DNA from: CAZDKO01 sp964506075 [NCBI: uncultured bacterium]
Lineage (GTDB): Bacteria; CAZDME01; JAYEMH01
Direction: 5' to 3'
DNA length: 8,161 nucleotides
Assembly: GCA_964506075.1 (NCBI GenBank)
Contig: CAZDKO010000047.1
Coordinates: forward strand, 1-8,161
Shown: in pieces, positions 1 to 6,818 of the stretch
Layout of the letters: the number at the start of each line of letters is the position of its first letter
How positions within the stretch are numbered: the first letter of the stretch is position 1
Position numbers and translations under genes: made by a program
Notes under the pieces: model-generated
What the model was told of the DNA's origin: nothing
The model's database searches: none
What the model saw: the letters and a program-made list of their open reading frames with translations, nothing else

Positions 1-485
1 TCTATGTTGATGAAACCCGGCCACTTTTACAGGGAGCCAGACTCACTGCCTGGGAACTCAGTAAAGCGGGTGTTAAAGTGACTCTAATCTGTGATAATAT
101 GGCCGCCACCTTAATGCAACAGAGAAAAATTAATTGTGTCATTGTCGGAGCCGACCGCATTGCCGCCAATGGAGATGTGGCTAATAAAATCGGCACATAT
201 AGTTTAGCCGTTTTGGCTAAAGTGCATAAAGTGCCTTTTTACGTTGCCGCTCCCAGTTCTACTTTTGATTTAAACATTAAATCCGGACGGGAAATCCCGA
301 TAGAAGAAAGAAATGGAGATGAAGTTAGAAAGATTAATCAAGGCTTTATCGCTCCTCCCAGAGTAGAAGTTTATAACCCGGCTTTTGACGTTACCCCCCA
401 CCGTTATATCAGCGCGATAATTACTGAATCCGGTATCATCCGGCGGCCTTTTACCAAAAAACTGAGAGGTTTAATTAAAAAATGA
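1..485 (+). CDS. mtnA: S-methyl-5-thioribose-1-phosphate isomerase, C-terminal part (5' end outside window)
   Basis: MtnA converts methylthioribose-1-phosphate to methylthioribulose-1-phosphate in cytosolic methionine salvage. The reading frame is open from the window edge (first full codon at base 3) to TGA at 483-485, giving 160 residues, roughly the last 45% of a family usually near 340-350 residues. Visible family motifs are [17 protein letters not shown] at the start of the fragment, then [18 protein letters not shown]. The Asp of GAD (codon 153-155) corresponds to the catalytic acid; the catalytic Cys would lie upstream, outside the window. APSSTFD and IEERNGDEV follow, and the tail TESGI is typical. 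The fold is shared with eIF2B-alpha-like proteins and ribose-1,5-bisphosphate isomerases, but the [16 protein letters not shown] block favours MtnA. The next gene starts 28 nt downstream on the same strand. An ATG at 78 is internal and not the start. Confidence 0.93.
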   Translation, partial: YVDETRPLLQGARLTAWELSKAGVKVTLICDNMAATLMQQRKINCVIVGADRIAANGDVANKIGTYSLAVLAKVHKVPFYVAAPSSTFDLNIKSGREIPIEERNGDEVRKINQGFIAPPRVEVYNPAFDVTPHRYISAIITESGIIRRPFTKKLRGLIKK

Positions 486-513
486 CGGCCGTAATTTAAG
501 CATATTTTATAAT

Positions 514-1854
514 ATGGGAAGATTTAGTGTAAGGCGGTTTTTTTTTATTGTTACCATAATCGCGATAAGCGGCGGGGTGTTCAGTTATTGTAAAATAAAG
601 TTTTCCTCTCCCAATGTTGTATTAATTACTATTGATGCTTTAAGACCGGACCATCTGGGTTGTTATGGATATAAAAGAGCCACCTCCCCTAACATTGATA
701 AATTAGCCCAAGACGGGGTATTGTTTACTCAGGCAATTAGCCAGACGAGTTGGACCGCAGCCTCTTTGATGTCGCTTCTAACCTCTACCTATCCTTCCAC
801 ACATAAAGTAGACGACTGGGGTCTGGTTTTAGACCAAAGTTTAGTTACCCTTGCCGAAACATTAAAAAGAAAAAATTATGTTACCGCCTGGGGCGGAGGG
901 GGTAACTGGATTTATAAAGAGATTCCCAGCAGTGGGAGAGGATTTGATTATTTTTTTGATGCCCCCGAGGTTGAGGGGTTGATTGAGCAGATTTTAGAAT
1001 GGATGGTAAAATTTAAAAACAAAAAATTTTTTATCTGGGTGCATTTTTTTGATTTTCCCCACACACCGTATTTACCGCCGGCGCCGTATAATGAACTCTT
1101 TATATCTGCTGAAGCTGGCAAAAAACTACCCATAGGCAAAGGCGCCGGCGGTAAAGGCTTTATTCCGGATTTTGCCGTCGTTAATCATATAACTGATATT
1201 GAATATTATATTTCACAATATGACGGGGAAATTGCTTATATTGATGAACAGCTGGGAAGAATATTAGACAGGTTAAAAACTCTGAATCTGGATAAAAATA
1301 CCCTGGTAATTATCTCCTCCGATCACGGAGAAAGCCTCGGTGAACACAACTATTATTTCCAGCACGGTTATTATTTGTATGACCAGTTGTTAAAGGTCCC
1401 TTTGATTATCAAAGGGCCTAAAATCCCCAGAGGCGGGGTGATAGACCAGCAGGTTCAAATGATTGATATTATCCCCACCATTCTCTCTTTTCTTAAAATA
1501 AAAACTGATACTGAAGTGGAAGGCATTAGCTTACTTCCCGTTATTTTAGGCCGGGAGAATAAACAAATTTATGCTTTTAGCGAGGTTTCCAATGGATTAA
1601 ATCTAAAATCAATCAGAACTGACGGCTGGAAGTTAATTTATAACTTGACAGACGATGAATATGAATTATATGATTTGAAAAATGATGCCGAAGAAACAGT
1701 TAATCTGGCCGGGATAGAAAAAAAACAATTTGAATATTTGAAGGTAATATTGGAAGAATGGATGAATCGTCCCAGACCCACCGTAACACCTTTAAAAGAA
1801 CCTCTGGATGAGCAAACTAAAGATAGACTGAGGAGTTTAGGATATTTACAATAG
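514..1854 (+). CDS. Membrane-anchored sulfatase-family (alkaline phosphatase superfamily) hydrolase or transferase
   Basis: 446 residues. The N-terminus has basic residues (R3, R7, R8) and a hydrophobic stretch at about 9-25, a signal anchor or signal peptide placing the enzyme outside the inner membrane; C26 is preceded by Y, so it is not a convincing lipobox. The sulfatase fold is shown by VVLITIDALRPDHLGCYGY (35-53, metal ligand D41), LLTSTYPSTH (88-97) and SSDHGESLGEH (268-278, metal ligands D270/H271), then FQHG and VPLIIKGP. Aligning on LLTS puts T81 of SWTAAS at the nucleophile position where classical sulfatases have Cys/Ser in CxPxR; Pro and Arg of that motif are also missing (A83, L85). 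No formylglycine can form there, so phospho-transfer or phosphodiester chemistry is as likely as sulfate ester hydrolysis. The C-terminus RLRSLGYLQ is common in bacterial sulfatase homologues. There is no Shine-Dalgarno sequence before the ATG; the DUF362 gene follows after 7 nt. The substrate cannot be told from sequence. Confidence 0.9.
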   Translation: MGRFSVRRFFFIVTIIAISGGVFSYCKIKFSSPNVVLITIDALRPDHLGCYGYKRATSPNIDKLAQDGVLFTQAISQTSWTAASLMSLLTSTYPSTHKVDDWGLVLDQSLVTLAETLKRKNYVTAWGGGGNWIYKEIPSSGRGFDYFFDAPEVEGLIEQILEWMVKFKNKKFFIWVHFFDFPHTPYLPPAPYNELFISAEAGKKLPIGKGAGGKGFIPDFAVVNHITDIEYYISQYDGEIAYIDEQLGRILDRLKTLNLDKNTLVIISSDHGESLGEHNYYFQHGYYLYDQLLKVPLIIKGPKIPRGGVIDQQVQMIDIIPTILSFLKIKTDTEVEGISLLPVILGRENKQIYAFSEVSNGLNLKSIRTDGWKLIYNLTDDEYELYDLKNDAEETVNLAGIEKKQFEYLKVILEEWMNRPRPTVTPLKEPLDEQTKDRLRSLGYLQ

Positions 1855-1861
1855 CAGAAAT

Positions 1862-2992
1862 ATGACCAAGGTCTCAGTTGTTAAATGTGATAATTATGAT
1901 TATCTTCAGCTTAAAAAAGCTATAATTAAAGCTCTGGATTTAATCGGGGGGATAGGAAAATTTATAAAGCGGGGCGATAAAGTGCTTCTTAAGCCGAATC
2001 TTCTTTCAGCCAGACCGCCCCAGACTGCTATTGATACCCATCCGGCCGTGGTTGAAGTTCTGAGTGAGCTGGTTAAAGAAACCGGGGGTATTCCTTATAT
2101 TGGCGATTCTCCCGGAGGGTTTGAGCCAAGCATAGAATATCTCTGGGAGATAACCGGGATAAAAGGGGTAGCCGAGCGGACTGGAGCCAGACTTTTAAAG
2201 TTTGAACATTTTGAGAAATTTTCAACCGGCTTACCGGGAATAAGAGAAATTCCTGTTGCCCGGGAAGTAATGGAGATGGACGTTATTATTTCTATCCCTA
2301 AGTTTAAATCACACAGTCTAACCGTACTTACGGGGGCGGTGAAAAATATGTACGGGGTTGTGGCTGGTTTAACTAAAACCGAATTACATAAAGAGGCGCC
2401 GGCTCCGGAATTCTTTAGTGAGATGATTTTAGAAGTTTTTTCCAGGGTCTCCCCGCACCTTTCGATTATGGATGGAGTGATAGGTTTAGAAGGAGATGGA
2501 CCGGGGTCAGCCGGGAAAATCCGGCCATTGGGTTTAATTATGGCCAGTTCTGATGCCGTCGCTTTAGATACAGTTATGGCTTTACTGGCCGGTATCACCC
2601 CTGATAAAGTTCCAATCATAGACAAAGCCAGAGAAAAAGGAATAGGTGAAAGCAATTTTAAAAAAATCGAGGTGCTGGGAGAAAATTTAAATGACGTAAA
2701 AATAAATGATTTTATTTTACCCGGCACTTCTTTCCGGGGGAGACTTCTTGAATTTTTACCAAAATTTTTAATTAAGATAGTAGCCGGATTATATCGTGTT
2801 TATCCTTATATCAATAAAAATTGTATAAAATGCGGAGTTTGTGTAAAAAGTTGTCCGGTAGAAGCCATTGGTTGTAAAAAATCCAGGTTGCTTATAAATT
2901 ACAAAAGGTGTATCTTATGTCTGTGCTGTTTGGAGGTTTGTCCTCATAAAGCGGTGATTCTTAAAAAAAGCCTGTTGGCGAAAATGATTTAG
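1862..2992 (+). CDS. DUF362 protein with C-terminal 2[4Fe-4S] ferredoxin domain
   Basis: 376 residues with no signal peptide, so probably cytosolic. Residues 1 to about 300 form a DUF362 domain: VLLKPNLLSARPP, the THPAVVEVLSELVKETGG stretch, GDSPGG, IISIPKFKSHSLTVLTGAVK and NMYGVVAGLTKTELHK are recognisable family blocks. Residues 321-361 carry two cluster motifs: C321-x2-C324-x2-C327-x3-C331-P and C350-x2-C353-x2-C356-x3-C360-P, the bacterial-type 2[4Fe-4S] ferredoxin pattern; extra cysteines sit at 338 and 355. The family is redox-associated by its clusters, but no reaction is established that I can name. The DUF362-ferredoxin architecture at this length is usual for the family, so it is not a new fusion. 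It starts 7 nt after the sulfatase stop and ends 21 nt before thiL, so it is likely co-transcribed. No clear Shine-Dalgarno sequence precedes its ATG. Confidence 0.9.
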   Translation: MTKVSVVKCDNYDYLQLKKAIIKALDLIGGIGKFIKRGDKVLLKPNLLSARPPQTAIDTHPAVVEVLSELVKETGGIPYIGDSPGGFEPSIEYLWEITGIKGVAERTGARLLKFEHFEKFSTGLPGIREIPVAREVMEMDVIISIPKFKSHSLTVLTGAVKNMYGVVAGLTKTELHKEAPAPEFFSEMILEVFSRVSPHLSIMDGVIGLEGDGPGSAGKIRPLGLIMASSDAVALDTVMALLAGITPDKVPIIDKAREKGIGESNFKKIEVLGENLNDVKINDFILPGTSFRGRLLEFLPKFLIKIVAGLYRVYPYINKNCIKCGVCVKSCPVEAIGCKKSRLLINYKRCILCLCCLEVCPHKAVILKKSLLAKMI

Positions 2993-3013
2993 AATGCACG
3001 GGAATTTTATATT

Positions 3014-4021
3014 ATGGCTACGGCTGGTAAGTTTAATATGTTGGAATGGCTTAAAAAAGATGATATAAAATCTATCGGTGAGTTCGGACTTATAGAAAGG
3101 ATTGCCGGTGGTTTAAAGATAGATCGCCGCCGGGTGATATTGGGAATAGGAGACGACGCGGCGGTTATTAAAACCTCAAGCCGGCAATGGCAGGTGTTAA
3201 CCTGCGATATGCTAATTGAAGGGATACATTTTCATCACTCTGCTTCTCCCTATCAGATTGGCTGGAAAGCTTTGGCGGTTAATTTAAGCGATCTGGCGGC
3301 GATGGGTGCTAAACCCGTAGCGGCTTTAATTTCTCTGGCCATTCCGGCTAAAACCAGAGTAGATTTTTGCGACGAATTATATCGGGGTCTACGGAATATA
3401 GCTAACCGGTTTAACGTCAATATTGTGGGGGGTAACATTTCTCTTTCTCCGGATAAACTGATAATAGATGTTTTTTTATCAGGAGAGGTTGGTCCCAAAT
3501 ATTTAATCAGACGGGACGGGGCAAAAATTGGTGATAAAATTATGGTTACCGGTAATTTAGGAGAAGCGGCGGCCGGTTTAGAGATATTAAAAAACAGGAG
3601 CAAAATAGAAGAGCGGTATAAAAACAGGCTTTTAAGGAGGCAATTTGAGCCGACGCCGCGCTTAAAAGAATCAGATTATCTGGTGAGAAATTTCAAAATT
3701 AACGCAATGATTGATTTAAGCGACGGGTTAATCGGTGATTTAAAGCATATTTTAGAAAGAAGCCGGGTCGGGGCCAAAATAGATAAAAATGCTCTTCCCA
3801 TTCCGCTATCGGTTAAAAAAGTGGCTGAAATTTTAAGTTTTGACCCCTGGGTATTAGCTACCCAGAGAGGTGAAGACTACGAATTACTTTTTACTTTGCC
3901 GGAACGGGAAGCCAAAAAACTCCTTGATGATAAACCTAATTTTCCGGTTTGTATAATCGGTGAAATTGTTCCCGCCAAAGCCGGGGATTCTTTTAGAGAC
4001 AAAGGATATACTCATTTTTGA
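3014..4021 (+). CDS. thiL: Thiamine-monophosphate kinase
   Basis: ThiL phosphorylates thiamine monophosphate with ATP to thiamine diphosphate, the last cytosolic step of the cofactor pathway. The 335-residue protein has the AIR synthase/ThiL fold: GEFGLIERI (22-30), GIGDDAAVI (44-52, Mg-binding D47/D48), CDMLIEGIHF (64-73, D65), NLSDLAAMGAKP, VGGNIS (138-143), GDKIMVTGNLGEAAAG, MIDLSDGLIGDL and RGEDYELLFT. Position 141 is Asn where many homologues have Asp (GGDT); other ThiL proteins with GGN exist, so I read this as natural variation. The start is slightly uncertain: ATG 3014 has a weak GGGA 10 nt upstream, while ATG 3038 (residue 9) would also leave an intact domain. The stop at 4019-4021 is 11 nt before the preferred tsaE start. 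thiL next to tsaE-tsaB is also seen in Bacillus. Confidence 0.95.
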   Translation: MATAGKFNMLEWLKKDDIKSIGEFGLIERIAGGLKIDRRRVILGIGDDAAVIKTSSRQWQVLTCDMLIEGIHFHHSASPYQIGWKALAVNLSDLAAMGAKPVAALISLAIPAKTRVDFCDELYRGLRNIANRFNVNIVGGNISLSPDKLIIDVFLSGEVGPKYLIRRDGAKIGDKIMVTGNLGEAAAGLEILKNRSKIEERYKNRLLRRQFEPTPRLKESDYLVRNFKINAMIDLSDGLIGDLKHILERSRVGAKIDKNALPIPLSVKKVAEILSFDPWVLATQRGEDYELLFTLPEREAKKLLDDKPNFPVCIIGEIVPAKAGDSFRDKGYTHF

Positions 4022-4030
4022 AAGGTGATC
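4021..4030 (+). promoter_or_regulatory. Strong Shine-Dalgarno sequence for tsaE
   Basis: AAAGGTGATC contains an 8-base match (AGGTGATC) to the complement of the usual 16S rRNA 3' end and sits just before ATG 4033. It decides the tsaE start in favour of 4033 over the in-frame TTG at 4018, which lies upstream of it and overlaps the thiL stop. It is the only near-perfect Shine-Dalgarno sequence in the window. Confidence 0.8.
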
Positions 4031-4032
4031 TG

Positions 4033-4509
4033 ATGGAGCGGATAGTGGTTACCAAATCAGCTGAGGAAACTCAAAGAGTTGGGGCCGATTTAGGCAGGTA
4101 TCTTTTCCCCGGGTCGATTATTTCGTTAGTCGGTGAATTAGGGAGTGGTAAAACCTGTTTTGTCCAGGGCCTGGCCGCCGGCCTGGGGATTAATAAAGAT
4201 GACGTTATCAGTCCGTCTTTTGTTTTAGTCAGAGAATACCGGGGAAGACTTGCTCTTTATCATCTTGATTTTTACCGGTTGGATATTGAACAGGTTTCCG
4301 ATTTAGCCCTGGAAGAGTATTTTTATAGAAAGGGAGCTACAGTTCTGGAGTGGGGAAACAAGGTTGAAAAATTATTGCCGGATGCCTACCTGGAGATAAA
4401 CTTTAAAATTATAGATAGAAACCAGAGGTCCATTGAATTTATCGGCCATGGGGAAAACTATCAGGATTTAATCAAAAAAATAAATATAAATGTGTATTTT
4501 AGCCATTGA
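4033..4509 (+). CDS. tsaE: tRNA threonylcarbamoyladenosine biosynthesis ATPase TsaE
   Basis: TsaE is the small P-loop ATPase that works with TsaB and TsaD to put threonylcarbamoyl on A37 of ANN-decoding tRNAs (t6A). From ATG 4033 the protein has 158 residues, normal for the family. Walker A is GELGSGKT (34-41), followed by SPSFVLVREY (60-69), YHLDFYRL (76-83, with D79 in a Walker B-like position) and LEWG (105-108), the conserved Glu-Trp pair. The start is chosen on the strong ribosome binding site at 4021-4030; a TTG at 4018 would add five residues. The 3' end overlaps tsaB by 20 nt, suggesting translational coupling between the two partners of the same complex. Its companion tsaD is not in the window. 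Confidence 0.95.
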   Translation: MERIVVTKSAEETQRVGADLGRYLFPGSIISLVGELGSGKTCFVQGLAAGLGINKDDVISPSFVLVREYRGRLALYHLDFYRLDIEQVSDLALEEYFYRKGATVLEWGNKVEKLLPDAYLEINFKIIDRNQRSIEFIGHGENYQDLIKKININVYFSH

Positions 4510-5191
4510 AACAGCTATAATGAATAGAGGCAGCGTCGCCCTTCTTAATGATAAAGGAAAAATCGTGGAAGAAGGATATGAACGCCATGAGGATTATAAA
4601 GACCGGCTCTGGCCGGCCATAGATAAGGTTTTGAAATTATCCGGCCTTGGTATAGAAAAAGTCAGGGTTATTACCGTCAGTCAGGGGCCAGGTTCTTTTA
4701 CCGGGCTGCGGGTCGGTATAAGTGTTGCCAAAACACTGGCTCTATCTTTAAAAAAGCCCCTTTTAGGTATTTCTACCCTGGAAATCCTGGCTGAAGGATT
4801 AAGAAACGACGGCATGGAAAATATAAAATTAGTCATACCCGTACTGGATGCCAAGAAAAAATTAGTCTATGCGGCGATTTTTAGAAACAAAGAAAACGGC
4901 TCCGGATTAAAAAGGGAAACGGCTGATTTGGTGTTGACCATAGAAGAATTATGCCGGATGATTAAAGAACCGGCGGTTTTTTTAGGCGAAGGAGCAGAAA
5001 TTTATGAGGATATTATTAGCCGGGAATTAGGTTCTTTAGCCAGATTTGTTTCTGGAGTTTTTTCTTTTCCCCGGGCCGCAGTGGCTGCCCAATTGGCCGG
5101 GGGAAAATTAAGTTCTGAAGCTATAAATAATATTTCTTTATTACAACCCGTTTATCTCCGTAAACCGGAAATATCAAAGAAAAGAAAATAA
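4490..5191 (+). CDS. tsaB: tRNA threonylcarbamoyladenosine biosynthesis protein TsaB
   Basis: TsaB is the non-catalytic ASKHA-fold partner of TsaD and TsaE in t6A synthesis. The 233-residue protein begins MCILAIETA, matching the usual ILAIDT beta strand, so the ATG at 4490 is well placed although it lies inside the tsaE 3' end (20-nt overlap) and has no Shine-Dalgarno sequence. The family signature SQGPGSFTGLRVGIS runs from residue 64 to 78, followed by AKTLALSLKKPLLGISTLE and a less conserved C-terminal subdomain with LQPVYLRKPE near the end. The length is typical of bacterial TsaB. TsaD is longer and has metal-binding His residues that are absent here, so this is not TsaD. The stop is one base before the alr start codon. 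No rimI follows, unlike in Bacillus and Mycobacterium. Confidence 0.93.
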   Translation: MCILAIETAIMNRGSVALLNDKGKIVEEGYERHEDYKDRLWPAIDKVLKLSGLGIEKVRVITVSQGPGSFTGLRVGISVAKTLALSLKKPLLGISTLEILAEGLRNDGMENIKLVIPVLDAKKKLVYAAIFRNKENGSGLKRETADLVLTIEELCRMIKEPAVFLGEGAEIYEDIISRELGSLARFVSGVFSFPRAAVAAQLAGGKLSSEAINNISLLQPVYLRKPEISKKRK

Positions 5192-5192
5192 C

Positions 5193-6323
5193 ATGTTAAA
5201 GGAAAAAATTCAACCGTTAAGTTGGGTGGATATTGATTTAAAGGCTTTGTCTTATAATCTGAATCAGATCAGACAAAAAATTAAAGGTAGAGGTATTTTA
5301 GCGGTGGTTAAATCAGATGCTTATGGACACGGGGCCAGGGAAGTATCCCGGCTTCTGGCTAAAAATGGAGTAGCCGCTTTGGGCGTGGCTACCGTGGCTG
5401 AAGCTAAGAATTTACGTGAAGGGGGAATTAAATTACCCGTGGCTGTTCTTTCCGGCATTCTTCCCGAGCAAATTGAAGCGGTTATAGATTATCGGTTAAT
5501 CCCGACGATAAGCGATTTGAGGTCCGCTCAGCTTTTAAGTAAAATTGCTAAAAAAAAGGGAAAAAAGGTGAACGCCCAGGTTAAAATTGATACGGGGATG
5601 CATAGATTAGGCGTCGGTTATAAAGAAGCCGTGAGTTTAATTAAAAAAATAAAAGCGTTACCTTTTATTCATCTGCAGGGGATTTTTACCCATTTTGTAT
5701 CCGCTGACGAAAAGAATAAGAAGTTGACTGATTTACAAATCCAGCGTTTTCAAAAAATACTTGACGAACTTAAAAAGAACGGGATAGATATTCCCTGGCA
5801 ACACGCAGCTAATAGTGCGGCTATTCTTGATGTTCCTCAGAGTTATTTTAATATGGTTCGTCCCGGTTTGATTCTATACGGCTGTTATCCTTCCGGTGAA
5901 GTTTCCCGTTCAATTTCTTTAAGACCGGTAATGAGCTTGAAATCAAAGGTTATTTTTTTAAAGAAAGTTTCTAAGGGCTGTTCGGTCAGTTATGGCCATA
6001 CCTGGCGGGCCAAGAAAGATACCATAATAGGAATTCTACCGATTGGATATAGCGTCGGTTATAGCCGTTTTCTTTCCAACCGCGGAGAGGTGATTATCAA
6101 AGGGAAAAAATTTCCCGTAATCGGCCGGGTCTGTATGGACCTGGTTTTAGTTAATTTGGGTTTAATGTCTTCAGTTCAGATTGGAGATGAAGTTATTCTT
6201 ATGGGGGGAAAAAATAATCAGGTCATTACCACCGAAGATATGGCCCGAAAAATCGGGACTATCCCTTACGAAATCCTTTGTTTATTAGGGAATAGATTAC
6301 CCCGGGTATTTTTGCCGGTATAA
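5193..6323 (+). CDS. alr: Alanine racemase (PLP-dependent)
   Basis: Alr interconverts L- and D-alanine and supplies D-Ala for peptidoglycan. The 376 residues match the family's usual length. The PLP lysine is K40 in VVKSDAYGHG; the second catalytic residue is Y267 in SYGHTW, opening the C-terminal beta domain. VKIDTGMHRLG (130-140) carries the lysine (K131) that is carbamylated in characterised homologues and R138; ANSAAIL, MVRPGLILYG and GRVCMDL (M315/D316) complete the family pattern. The C-terminus NRLPRVF is typical. The start is one base after the tsaB stop with only a weak purine-rich leader, so translation probably depends on reinitiation from tsaB. alr beside tsaE/tsaB is also known in Mycobacterium. 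It is the last gene of the first block; a new promoter begins immediately after its stop. Confidence 0.96.
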   Translation: MLKEKIQPLSWVDIDLKALSYNLNQIRQKIKGRGILAVVKSDAYGHGAREVSRLLAKNGVAALGVATVAEAKNLREGGIKLPVAVLSGILPEQIEAVIDYRLIPTISDLRSAQLLSKIAKKKGKKVNAQVKIDTGMHRLGVGYKEAVSLIKKIKALPFIHLQGIFTHFVSADEKNKKLTDLQIQRFQKILDELKKNGIDIPWQHAANSAAILDVPQSYFNMVRPGLILYGCYPSGEVSRSISLRPVMSLKSKVIFLKKVSKGCSVSYGHTWRAKKDTIIGILPIGYSVGYSRFLSNRGEVIIKGKKFPVIGRVCMDLVLVNLGLMSSVQIGDEVILMGGKNNQVITTEDMARKIGTIPYEILCLLGNRLPRVFLPV

Positions 6324-6329
6324 AGTTGC

Positions 6330-6359
6330 TTGACAACCAAGATATAATAGCGCTATACT
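6330..6359 (+). promoter_or_regulatory. Sigma70-type promoter of the pilin gene block
   Basis: A consensus -35 TTGACA (6330-6335) is separated by 18 nt from TATACT (6354-6359), one base off the consensus -10. It lies in the 60-base gap after alr and would give a leader of about 18 nt before ATG 6384. It separates the pilin genes from the housekeeping block in transcription. Expression has not been shown; this is read from the motif match alone. Confidence 0.7.
6347..6356. repeat. Perfect 10-bp palindrome against the -10 box (possible operator)
   Basis: ATAGCGCTAT is a perfect palindrome whose last three bases are the first three of the -10 element. Nearby shorter inverted pairs, GTTG/CAAC (6325-6328/6334-6337) and CTTG/CAAG (6329-6332/6338-6341), overlap the -35. 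A protein bound here would compete with RNA polymerase, so a repressor site is conceivable. A palindrome this short can also occur by chance. Confidence 0.35.
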
Positions 6360-6383
6360 TGTTAAATAAATAAGTGAAAAGAT

Positions 6384-6809
6384 ATGAAAATCGCATTTTT
6401 TAATCAAAAAGGGTTGACTTTAATGGAAGCCCTGATAGCCATCAGTCTGTTTTTGATGGTGTTCATTGCTTTTCTTATTGCCAGCAGTATGGCCAGCCGG
6501 TATATCCAGGATACTACCCATCGTTTGGCGGCGATATACCTATGTCAGGAGACAATAGAAGAATATAAAGCTATAGATTACAGGGATATCACCGGGGGGA
6601 CTTTTACTGAATCAGGGGTAATTATTGACGAAGGTTCAGATTTAAGTTCATCCACTGATGATTTAACCGGTTACCGCATTACCGATATAGAAAACTGGTT
6701 TGTAGACGGTGTTCACATTGGTAAAATGATTACGGTCACTGTTTCCTGGACGAGTATTTCTGGAGACCACCAGCAGCAATTAAAAACCGGGATAGCCAAT
6801 CCAGATTAA
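6384..6809 (+). CDS. Type IV prepilin-like protein, PilV/GspI-like
   Basis: 141 residues. The N-terminus is a type III/IV prepilin signal: a 10-residue basic leader ending KG, then LTLMEALIAISLFLMVFIAF, with Glu at mature position 5. The prepilin peptidase would cut after G10 and methylate the new N-terminus; the hydrophobic helix then anchors the subunit in the inner membrane before assembly. After the helix, LCQETIEEYKAIDYRDI resembles the region after the helix of PilV and GspI minor pilins. The C-terminal domain contains no motif I can name. It is first in the block, right after a good promoter, with the next prepilin 9 nt downstream. PilV versus GspI cannot be decided without the rest of the locus. 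Confidence 0.85.
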   Translation: MKIAFFNQKGLTLMEALIAISLFLMVFIAFLIASSMASRYIQDTTHRLAAIYLCQETIEEYKAIDYRDITGGTFTESGVIIDEGSDLSSSTDDLTGYRITDIENWFVDGVHIGKMITVTVSWTSISGDHQQQLKTGIANPD

Positions 6810-6818
6810 TATACACCT

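Noticed and set aside
589-591. Lipoprotein cysteine (C26) in the sulfatase-like protein
   Set aside because: The residues before it are F-S-Y; Tyr at -1 does not fit a lipobox, so a signal anchor or ordinary signal peptide is more likely.
2095-2727. Long open frame of 210 codons on the - strand
   Set aside because: It lies entirely inside the DUF362 gene, which has clear family motifs; the translation has no recognisable domain and no upstream gene signals. It is a shadow frame.
3422-3442. Asn instead of Asp in the GGDT-like motif of ThiL as an inactivating change
   Set aside because: All other nucleotide and Mg-binding motifs are intact and GGN versions occur in other ThiL proteins, so loss of function is not supported.
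3253-3603. Open frame of 116 codons on the - strand
   Set aside because: Fully antisense to the conserved core of thiL, with no independent support.
4018-4020. TTG as the tsaE start codon
   Set aside because: It precedes the strong ribosome binding site at 4021-4030, which is placed for ATG 4033; TsaE motifs do not need the extra five residues.
6343-6348. TATAAT as the -10 of the pilin promoter
   Set aside because: It is only 7 nt from TTGACA, too close to pair with it; TATACT at 6354-6359 has a workable 18-nt spacer.
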